A DNA stretch of 64,000 nucleotides from Pseudomonas morbosilactucae. Its GTDB lineage: Bacteria > Pseudomonadota > Gammaproteobacteria > Pseudomonadales > Pseudomonadaceae. Where the stretch lies: contig NZ_JALQCW010000025.1 of assembly GCF_023241715.1 (NCBI RefSeq), positions 37,089-101,088 on the forward strand, given 5' to 3'. The translations under genes and the position numbers were made by a program. Below the pieces are notes generated by a model. That model was not told the DNA's origin. It ran no database searches and saw only the letters and a program-made list of their open reading frames with translations. Below are positions 57,629 through 64,000 of this stretch, piece after piece. Position 1 is the first letter of the stretch. The number at the start of each line of letters is the position of its first letter.

Positions 57629-58312
57629 ATGACCCGCATTCTGACCATCGAAGACGACGCCGTGACCGCCCGGGAAATAGTCGCCGAACTGAGCAGCCAC
57701 GGCCTCGACGTGGACTGGGTGGACAACGGTCGCGAAGGCCTGGTGCGCGCCGTCAGCGGCGACTACGACCTGATCACCCTGGACCGCATGCTCCCCGAGC
57801 TGGACGGCCTGGCCATCGTCACCACCCTGCGCACCATTGGGGTGGCCACGCCGATCCTGATGATCAGCGCCCTCTCCGATGTCGATGAGCGGGTGCGCGG
57901 CCTGCGCGCCGGCGGTGACGACTACCTGACCAAGCCCTTTGCGTCCGACGAGATGGCGGCCCGGGTCGAGGTGCTGCTGCGGCGCAAGAGCACGGTCAAG
58001 GAATTTGAAACCTGCCTGCGGGTGGCCGACCTGGAACTGAACCTCATCAGCCGCGAAGCGACCCGTGCCGAACAACTGCTGAGCCTGTTGCCCACCGAGT
58101 ACAAGCTGCTGGAATTCCTGATGCGCAACACTGGGCAGATCCTCTCGCGGATGATGATTTTCGAGGAAGTCTGGGGCTACCACTTCGACCCCGGCACCAA
58201 CCTGATCGACGTGCACATCGGCCGCTTGCGCAAGAAGATCGACCCGCCCGGCATGACCCCGCTGATCCGTACCGTGCGAGGCTCGGGCTATGTCATTGCT
58301 GAACCCCTCTAA
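57629..58312 (+). CDS. OmpR/PhoB-family response regulator
   Basis: 227 residues. Receiver domain 1-120 with acidic pocket E8-D9-D10, phosphoacceptor Asp52 (LITLDRMLPELDG) and Lys102 (DYLTKPF). C-terminal winged helix near 130-225 (LLPTEYKLLEFLMRNTGQIL, DVHIGRLRKKID). The CzcR/CusR-like subgroup is likely from the ending RTVRGSGYVIAEPL. Its stop lies 23 bp inside the kinase gene. Stimulus unknown. Confidence 0.93.
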   Translation: MTRILTIEDDAVTAREIVAELSSHGLDVDWVDNGREGLVRAVSGDYDLITLDRMLPELDGLAIVTTLRTIGVATPILMISALSDVDERVRGLRAGGDDYLTKPFASDEMAARVEVLLRRKSTVKEFETCLRVADLELNLISREATRAEQLLSLLPTEYKLLEFLMRNTGQILSRMMIFEEVWGYHFDPGTNLIDVHIGRLRKKIDPPGMTPLIRTVRGSGYVIAEPL

Positions 58313-59684
58313 GGGCTGGCGCTCTTCCAGCAGCCGCCTGCTGGCGCTCTACAGTTCGCTGTTCGTGGCCTGGAGCGGCCTGCTCATGGGGGTCATGTAT
58401 TACGAAGTTTCCGGCTACCTGGACACCCTGGCCAAGCACTCGCTGATGCAACGCCAGCACCTGTTCTCACGCTTCCAGGGCGAACAACTGGTGGAGGCCC
58501 TGGCCACCAGCATGACCTTCGACATGCGCGGCATCGACGCCTACGGGCTGTTCGACGAACAACGCCGGCACCTCAGCGGGCCGATCCGCGAAATCCCCGA
58601 GGGCCTGATCCTCGATGGGCAAATCCATGAGCTGAAGAACTGCATCGACTCCGACGACCCGGACCTGCCCCAAGACAGTTGCGACGCCATCGCCACCCAC
58701 ACCCAGGACGGTCGCTGGCTGTTGCTGGTGCGCGACAACGGCTCGTTGTTCGCCGTGACCCGGATCATTCTGCATGCGCTGCTGTGGGGCGTGTCCCTGA
58801 CCATCATTCCCGGGATCGCCGGCTGGCACCTGCTCCGGCGCCGGCCGTTGCGGCGGATTCGCCAGTTGCAGGCCAGCGCCGAGGCCATCGTCACTGGCGA
58901 CCTGACCCACCGCCTGCCGCTGTCCAACCGCCGTGATGAGCTGGACATGCTGGCGGCCATCGTCAACGCCATGCTCGAACGCATCGAGCGCCTGATGCAT
59001 GAAGTCAAAGGCGTGTGCGACAACATTGCCCACGACCTGCGCACCCCGCTGACCCGCCTGCGGGCGCAGTTGTACCGGATCCAGCAACAGGCCGCCGAGG
59101 GTTCCCCGGAGGCGCTGCAGATGGACCAGGTGCTGGCCGAGGCGGACATGTTGATGGCGCGTTTTCGCGGGTTGTTGCGGATTTCCGAACTGGAGGACCA
59201 ACAGCGGCGCTCGGGCTTTGTGCTGCTCGACCCGGTGCCCTTGCTGCATGAACTGCACGACTTCTACCTGCCCCTGGCCGAAGAGGGACAATTGACCCTG
59301 CGCCTCGACGTGCCCGAGCACTTGCCACGCCTCACCGGCGACCGCGCCTTGCTGTTCGAGGCCCTGGCCAATCTGTTGAGCAACTCGATCAAGTTCACCC
59401 CGCCGGGCGGCGAAGTGATTGTGCGCGGCACCGACGATGGCGGCAGCACACGCCTGGAGGTGCTGGACAACGGCCCGGGGATTCCCGCGTCAGAGCGCGT
59501 GGCGGTGTTCCAGCGGTTCTATCGGGTGGATGACAGCAATGCCCACAGCGGCTTTGGCCTGGGCCTGTCGATCGTCGCGGCGATCGTCAACCTGCACGGC
59601 TTCAAACTCGACGTGGGCAGCAGCGAATCGGGCGGCGCACGTCTGTCCCTGGATTGCCGCCCCAACTTGATGACCGAGCACTGA
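58290..59684 (+). CDS. Sensor histidine kinase
   Basis: 464 residues. Two membrane helices near 16-38 and 155-180 bracket a periplasmic domain of about 115 residues with two Cys (NCIDS, QDSCDA). HAMP near 182-235, phosphoacceptor His248 in CDNIAHDLRTPLTRL, N box SNSIKFTPPGGEV, and G boxes LDNGPGIPASERV and GFGLGLSIVAAI. Partner of the response regulator; genes overlap. Periplasmic Cys pair could be redox- or metal-responsive (inference). Confidence 0.93.
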   Translation: MSLLNPSKGWRSSSSRLLALYSSLFVAWSGLLMGVMYYEVSGYLDTLAKHSLMQRQHLFSRFQGEQLVEALATSMTFDMRGIDAYGLFDEQRRHLSGPIREIPEGLILDGQIHELKNCIDSDDPDLPQDSCDAIATHTQDGRWLLLVRDNGSLFAVTRIILHALLWGVSLTIIPGIAGWHLLRRRPLRRIRQLQASAEAIVTGDLTHRLPLSNRRDELDMLAAIVNAMLERIERLMHEVKGVCDNIAHDLRTPLTRLRAQLYRIQQQAAEGSPEALQMDQVLAEADMLMARFRGLLRISELEDQQRRSGFVLLDPVPLLHELHDFYLPLAEEGQLTLRLDVPEHLPRLTGDRALLFEALANLLSNSIKFTPPGGEVIVRGTDDGGSTRLEVLDNGPGIPASERVAVFQRFYRVDDSNAHSGFGLGLSIVAAIVNLHGFKLDVGSSESGGARLSLDCRPNLMTEH

Positions 59685-59724
59685 CAGCCGGGCACTGCAG
59701 CCGAGCATCGCGCCGCAGCCCGGC

Positions 59725-60000
59725 TCAGGAGTTCGCCCTATCGTCTTGAGTGGCCTTGTGGGTGCTGCGCCCCAGGGTGTTGCTTTGCAGCTCGTAGCGC
59801 AGCTCCTCGATCAGCGCGGCCCACTGGTCCTCGCTGCGCAGTTTCTGCGGGTTGAGGCCGCTGACCACCAGGTCCACCCGGCCGCTTTCCCGGTCGTACA
59901 ACCGCACCGTCAGGGAGCCGTCGCCCACCAGGCTGCAATCACAGGCCAGCGGCGCGAAGCTCTGCTCCAGGCGGGTGCGCAACGGCGCAAGAATGCCCAT
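59725..60000 (-). CDS. DUF1652-family protein
   Basis: About 91 residues, matching DUF1652 (LRTRLEQSFAPLACDCSL, DGSLTVRLYDRESGRVDLVV, LIEELRYELQSNTLG). Small Pseudomonas-restricted family of unknown function. The in-frame ATG at 60012 overlaps the stop of the upstream CsbD-like gene (TGATG), so it may be the coupled start; the ATG at 60000 fits the family N-terminus better. Confidence 0.8.
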   Translation of the reverse strand: MGILAPLRTRLEQSFAPLACDCSLVGDGSLTVRLYDRESGRVDLVVSGLNPQKLRSEDQWAALIEELRYELQSNTLGRSTHKATQDDRANS

Positions 60001-60011
60001 GGCGCCCCCCA

Positions 60012-60263
60012 TCAGCGACGACGCAACAGCAGGCCGAGCAACAGCCCTGCCCCGGCCAGTACGGCCACCGTGGTCAGCGGCTGGCGGCGGACGCTGGCCG
60101 CCGCGTTATCCAGCAGTTGCCCGTAACGTTGCTGCAACTGGCCGGCGGCTTGGCGTGCGGCTCCCTGCAGGCGCAGTTGCTCGTCATCCAGCCACTCACC
60201 GGCAGCGCCTTGCGCCTGGCCGGCCAGTTTATCCAGCGTGCCTTTGATCTGTTCGCGACCCAT
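60012..60263 (-). CDS. CsbD-like stress protein with C-terminal membrane anchor
   Basis: 83 residues. N-terminal CsbD-type sequence (REQIKGTLDKLAGQAQGAAG) followed by an amphipathic helix, then RRQPLTTVAVLAGAGLLLGLLLRRR, a membrane-anchor tail as in the ElaB/YqjD family that bind ribosomes to the membrane. ATG 60263 has AAGGAACG upstream. Couples to the DUF1652 gene. Confidence 0.75.
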   Translation of the reverse strand: MGREQIKGTLDKLAGQAQGAAGEWLDDEQLRLQGAARQAAGQLQQRYGQLLDNAAASVRRQPLTTVAVLAGAGLLLGLLLRRR

Positions 60264-60339
60264 CGTGGCGTTCCTTTGGCTATTGAAGGGTGGAAGCGTC
60301 CGGGGACGCCGATCCAGAGTCACAGCCTAAGAAAAGCCC

Positions 60340-60357
60340 GGGGCACGCAGAAGCCCC
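60340..60357 (-). terminator. Possible terminator after the PAS-LuxR gene
   Basis: On the minus strand GGGGC-N8-GCCCC is followed by GGGCTTTTCTT, 36 bp past the stop. Short stem. Confidence 0.35.
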
Positions 60358-60392
60358 ATTTGCACTGTCAGGACCAGTGCATTTGCACGGGA

Positions 60393-61889
60393 TTAAAGTT
60401 CCCTGGCGCGTCGCTCCCCGGCGAACAAGCCGCGCTCACGGGCCCAGACAATGGCGGCGCTGCGGCTGTGCACATTGAGCTTGGAATACACCGTGGCCAC
60501 GTAGTTGCGCACGGTGTTGGGCGCCAGTTGCAGGCGGGCGGCGATTTCCTTGTCGGCCAGGCCTTCGCAGATCAGCCCCAGCACGTCGCGCTCCCGGGCC
60601 GTCAGGTCGGTAAAGGAGGCGCTGGGGCCTTCCTGGGCTTTCACGCTTTTCACGTTGGCGAGCTTTTCGATCAGGGTCTGGCTGAACCAGGACGCATCCT
60701 TCATCACCTCTTCGATGGCCGCCACCAGCTCCAGCTCGGTGCGCTTGCGCTCGCTGATGTCCATCAGCACCAGCAAGTAGCTGGGGCTGTCCTGAATGCT
60801 CACGGTGTCGGCCGAAGCCACACAATCGAGCACCTGGGTGTCTTTCTTGCGCACCTTGAGGTCCACACCTTGAATCGTGCCGGCCCGTTCCAGCGTGCCG
60901 AACAGGCGCGCCGCCTGGGCACGGTCGGCGATAAAGCCGATGTCATCCACCGGTTTGCCCAACAACTCTTCGGTGGTGTAGCCGGTGGTGTTGAGGAAGG
61001 CTTCGTTGACGTCGACGATCTGCTGGCTGTCGGCACTGCACACCAGGGTCGGCACCGGGCTCAGGCGAAACGATTTGGCGAAACGCTCCTCGCTTTGCCG
61101 CAGCGCGATCTCGGCTTTGCGCCGGGGCTCCAGGTCCATGAACGAGAACAACATGCAGTCCTCCTCGTTGATGTCCAGGGGCTGGCCGGCGACGATCACC
61201 AGCTTGCTGCCGCCCTCGGGCAGGCGCAGTTCGGCCTGCATCTGCGGAATGGTCGAGCCTTGATTCAGGCGCTCGATGGCCAGGTCCTTGCGCTCGGCCT
61301 GCTCCAGCACGTCCAGTTCATACACGGAGCGGCCGATGACTTGATCGCGGGTGTAGCCGGTCATCTCCAGAAAGCCCTGGTTGACCTTGATGTAGCGCAG
61401 GTCGCTGAGGCGGCAGATCACCGCCGGCGCTGGGTTGGCATTGAAGGTTTTCTCGAAGCGCTGCTCGGCGCTGGCCCAGTCGGTGGCGTCGCTGAGGATC
61501 AGCACCAGGGACTCCGGCTCGCCACTGCGGTCGGTGAGGATCATGCTGCGCACCCGGTGCACCCACAGCCGCTCCTCACCCTCGATCTCGGCCTGCACCT
61601 CCACCACCACATCGCTGAACGTCTCCCCCGCTGCCACCCGGCTGATGGGGTAATTCTGCTCGGGCAGGGAGTGGTTATTGCGATAACGCAGCGCATAGCG
61701 CTGGGCGTACTCGTGGGCGTTGGCCCCCAGTTCGCCGACCGTCTTCACCCCATGCATGGCCAGGGCCGCGTCGTTGGCCCAGAGGATGGTCTGGTCGACC
61801 TCGATCAGCATCACCCCATCGGACAGGCCGCTGATGATCTGCTGCAATTGGCGACGGTTGGTTTCTTTGGCGAGTACGGCCTGGCTCAT
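60393..61889 (-). CDS. Triple-PAS LuxR-type transcriptional regulator
   Basis: 498 residues, cytoplasmic, no membrane segment. Three PAS domains: near 12-130 (GLSDGVMLIEVDQTILWAND), 150-265 (FEKTFNANPAPAVICRLSD) and 275-390 (SEERFAKSFRLSPVPTLVCS), a linker helix, and a LuxR helix-turn-helix near 435-495 (LTARERDVLGLICEGLADKE, APNTVRNYVATVYSKLNVHS). ATG 61889 with AGGAG. Divergent from the MBL-fold hydrolase gene and so possibly its regulator; ligand unknown. Confidence 0.88.
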   Translation of the reverse strand: MSQAVLAKETNRRQLQQIISGLSDGVMLIEVDQTILWANDAALAMHGVKTVGELGANAHEYAQRYALRYRNNHSLPEQNYPISRVAAGETFSDVVVEVQAEIEGEERLWVHRVRSMILTDRSGEPESLVLILSDATDWASAEQRFEKTFNANPAPAVICRLSDLRYIKVNQGFLEMTGYTRDQVIGRSVYELDVLEQAERKDLAIERLNQGSTIPQMQAELRLPEGGSKLVIVAGQPLDINEEDCMLFSFMDLEPRRKAEIALRQSEERFAKSFRLSPVPTLVCSADSQQIVDVNEAFLNTTGYTTEELLGKPVDDIGFIADRAQAARLFGTLERAGTIQGVDLKVRKKDTQVLDCVASADTVSIQDSPSYLLVLMDISERKRTELELVAAIEEVMKDASWFSQTLIEKLANVKSVKAQEGPSASFTDLTARERDVLGLICEGLADKEIAARLQLAPNTVRNYVATVYSKLNVHSRSAAIVWARERGLFAGERRAREL

Positions 61890-62145
61890 AGGCTCTCCTG
61901 CTGCAGGCGGATGGGCACCTCGGCGCGGGGCGCTGAGGACGGGCGATGCAGGTACGACCGCAACGCAACGCCAGAGTGCAACCGGTTGACGGCCAGAGGC
62001 ACCCACAGCCCCAGGCCAGGACCGCGCGTGGAGGCGGTCGCGCCCTGTTGGCGAATCGGGTAGCCTGCGAGCCTGGCGCGGTGAGTGACACGTCAATCCC
62101 CGATCGCCGCCTCAGGCCGGCACCCCGCAATGCCTGGAGAAGCCC

Positions 62146-63030
62146 ATGATCGTCAGCGACACCTTGCGTGTAGAAGCCTTTTTCGACCCCCACACCTGGA
62201 CCATCAGTTACCTGGTCATGGACCCGGTGACGTGCCACTGCGCCTTGATCGACAGCGTGCTGGACTACGACCCGAAATCCGGGCGTACGCGCACCGAGTC
62301 CGCCGACCGCCTGCTGGCCAGGGTGCGTGAGCTGGGTGCCGAGGTGGAATGGATTCTCGAGACCCACGTGCACGCCGATCACCTGTCAGCCGCCGCGTAC
62401 CTCAAGCAGCAACTGGGTGCCCGGGTGGCCATCGGCAAGCACATCACCCGGGTGCAGCAGGTGTTTGGCGAGCTGTTCAACGAAGGCCAGGACTTTGCCC
62501 GGGACGGCAGCCAGTTCGACGTGCTGCTGGAGGACGGTGCGAGCTTCACCATCGGCCAGCTCCAGGCCCGTGCCCTGCACACCCCGGGCCACACCCCGGC
62601 GTGCATGACTTACCTGGTGCAAACAGGCGAAGAACAGGTGGCCTTTGTCGGCGATACCCTGTTCATGCCGGACTATGGCACCGCCCGCTGCGACTTCCCC
62701 GGCGCCGACGCCCGGACCCTGTACCGCTCCATCGGCAAGATCCTCGCCCTGCCCGCCCAGACCCGGCTGTTCATGTGCCACGACTACCTGCCCAATGGCC
62801 GCGAATTACAGTACATGAGCACCGTGGCCGAGCAGCGCGCCCACAACATCCACCTCCAGGACGGCATCGACGAAAACGCGTTCGTCGCCATGCGCGAAGC
62901 CCGCGACGCGACCCTGGAGATGCCAGTGCTGATCCTGCCGTCGGTGCAGGTCAATATGCGCAGCGGCCAGTTCCCCGAGCCGGAAGACAACGGCGTGCGC
63001 TACTTGAAGATCCCCCTGAATGCCCTTTGA
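62146..63030 (+). CDS. MBL-fold hydrolase, persulfide-dioxygenase-like (Blh type)
   Basis: 294 residues, metallo-beta-lactamase fold with metal ligands THVHADHLSAA (HxHxDH near 73-78), LHTPGHTPACM (His near 148) and VGDTLFMPDYG (Asp). Residue pattern after the last ligand (ARCDFPGADARTLYRSI and MCHDYLPNGREL) is that of the ETHE1/Blh group oxidising glutathione persulfide to sulfite. The next gene is a TauE/SafE sulfite-exporter-like transporter, in line with sulfite formation. Divergent from the PAS-LuxR regulator. Confidence 0.88.
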   Translation: MIVSDTLRVEAFFDPHTWTISYLVMDPVTCHCALIDSVLDYDPKSGRTRTESADRLLARVRELGAEVEWILETHVHADHLSAAAYLKQQLGARVAIGKHITRVQQVFGELFNEGQDFARDGSQFDVLLEDGASFTIGQLQARALHTPGHTPACMTYLVQTGEEQVAFVGDTLFMPDYGTARCDFPGADARTLYRSIGKILALPAQTRLFMCHDYLPNGRELQYMSTVAEQRAHNIHLQDGIDENAFVAMREARDATLEMPVLILPSVQVNMRSGQFPEPEDNGVRYLKIPLNAL

Positions 63031-63138
63031 CCCCGCCACGCTGCCCCGGGCTGACGCTGCACACTCACCCATCGCCCGACCGCCGGCTGGCAACGGCCAA
63101 CGGCTGGGCAACCTGTTGATCAAGGACTCTCCCCCGGC

Positions 63139-63956
63139 ATGAACGAACACACCCTCATTGGCGGCGGCCTGGGCCTGCTGGTTGGCGCCATCCTGGCCCT
63201 GACCGGAGCCGGCGGCGGCATCCTTGCGGTGCCGCTGCTGGTCTTCGGCCTCGGCCTGAGCATGGTCGAGGCGGCGCCCGTCGGCCTGTTGGCCGTGGGC
63301 CTGGCTGCCGGCCTTGGCGCCGTGCTGGGCCTGCGCCAGGGCATCGTGCGTTATCGGGCGGCAGGCTTTGTCGCCGGAATCGGCATGCTCATGACCCCGG
63401 TCGGCCTGTGGCTGGCCCACCGCCTGCCCAACCCGCCCCTGGCGCTGCTGTTCGCCGTGGTGCTGCTGTATGCCTGCGGGCGGATCTTCCTCAAGCGCGC
63501 CATGAACTGAAACACGGCCGGCCCGCGCCACGCCCGGCGTTCCTGCCCTGTGTGCTCAACCCGAGCCAGGGCCGCCTGCGCTGGACCCTGCCCTGCGCCC
63601 GTGCGCTGACCTTCACCGGCATGCTCTCGGGGCTGCTCTCCGGGCTGCTGGGGGTGGGCGGCGGCTTCGTGATCATTCCGGCGCTGGGCCGCTACACCAA
63701 CCTGGACAGCCGCAGCATCGTCGCCACCTCCCTGGCGGTCATCGCCCTGGTGTCCCTGGGCAGCGTGGTTACGGCCAGCATCAGCGGCGTGATGCATTGG
63801 GCCGTGGGCGCGCCCTTTGCCCTGGGCGCTGTGCTAGGGCTGTTGCTAGGCCGGCAAGTCGCCAGCCACCTCGCCGGCCCACGCCTGCAACAACTGTTCG
63901 CCATCACCGGCCTCCTCGCCGCCGTGCTCCTGGCCTGCAAGGCCCTGGGCCTGTAG
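63139..63956 (+). pseudogene. TauE/SafE-family transporter interrupted by a frameshift
   Basis: The first frame (63139-63510) holds the N-terminal half with GLLVGAILALTGAGGGILAV near 12-31 and ends prematurely after KRAMN. A second frame continues HELKHGRPAPRPAFLP and carries the C-terminal half with GLLSGLLGVGGGFVIIPALG, running to 63956. Joined, they make a normal eight-helix permease of about 270 residues. The shift is near 63495-63515 (one base missing in the first frame). Either a real inactivation or a sequencing error. Next to the persulfide-dioxygenase-like gene, hence a sulfite exporter. Confidence 0.75.
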
Positions 63957-64000
63957 GCGCTGGCTTGCCAGCGATTCTGCCGACGCTATCGCCGGCAAGC
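63952..64000. repeat. REP pair cut by the window end
   Basis: TGTAGGCGCTGGCTTGCCAG overlaps the transporter's stop codon; a second facing palindrome (TATCGCCGGCAAGC) runs off the window. Confidence 0.8.

Overview
The window is a GC-rich chromosomal segment of a Pseudomonas, most likely from the P. fluorescens group. This rests on content: acnB, a fused mrpA/B antiporter operon, hcnABC, Pseudomonas-restricted small families (DUF1652, DUF2388, DUF2789) and many copies of the Pseudomonas REP palindrome (core GGCTTGCCRGCGA, usually in facing pairs ending CTCCTACA). I see no rRNA, tRNA, CRISPR array, insertion sequence or prophage. Species cannot be fixed from the sequence alone; hcnABC points to an HCN-producing lineage.

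Layout. 1-9.8 kb: 3' end of acnB, a SulP anion transporter, a serine/threonine-type permease, a promoter/Thr-rich leader/terminator arrangement that looks like a transcription attenuator ahead of an isochorismatase-like hydrolase, a hydroxyacid dehydrogenase, an APH-like kinase plus SDR pair, and a lone Gfo/Idh/MocA dehydrogenase behind an AT-rich tandem operator. 9.9-20.4 kb: one long minus-strand operon behind a near-consensus sigma-54 promoter. It encodes an SfnB-type flavoprotein, a free-standing acyl-CoA dehydrogenase C-domain, an LLM flavin monooxygenase, a catalytically stripped acyl-CoA synthetase, a complete Liv-type ABC importer and an FAD/NAD(P) protein. It looks like an uncharacterised organosulfur (or related) uptake and oxidation system. 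20.5-22.6 kb: XRE-cupin regulator divergent from an EamA exporter with a perfect operator palindrome between them. 22.7-28.8 kb: mrp Na+/H+ antiporter operon. 28.9-35.2 kb: small membrane and hypothetical proteins, a betaine-type binding protein, a chemoreceptor and a zinc-ligand-poor DksA paralogue.

35.6-52.5 kb: complete myo-inositol catabolic locus. A sugar ABC importer (permease, ATPase, binding protein), a frameshifted dehydrogenase, a TIM-barrel isomerase, iolG, iolD, iolI, mmsA/iolA, iolB, iolE and a two-domain iolC are all on the minus strand, with a divergent RpiR regulator (iolR). REP elements sit in most of the gaps. Inositol enters by the ABC importer and is oxidised by IolG; IolE, IolD, IolB, IolC and the IolC C-terminal domain carry it to malonate semialdehyde, which MmsA converts to acetyl-CoA. 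The same tandem AT-rich motif with an exact 29-bp offset occurs in front of the transporter genes, in the iolC/iolR intergenic region and in front of the remote dehydrogenase at 8.7 kb, which suggests one regulon.

52.5-56.3 kb: hcnABC cyanide synthase with an RsmA/E-type site over the hcnA start codon and an ANR-like promoter, then a 24-residue membrane micro-ORF. 56.3-64 kb: a membrane protein, an OmpR/EnvZ-type two-component pair, DUF1652 and CsbD-like proteins, a triple-PAS LuxR regulator, a metallo-beta-lactamase-fold persulfide dioxygenase-like enzyme and a frameshifted TauE/SafE transporter at the window edge.
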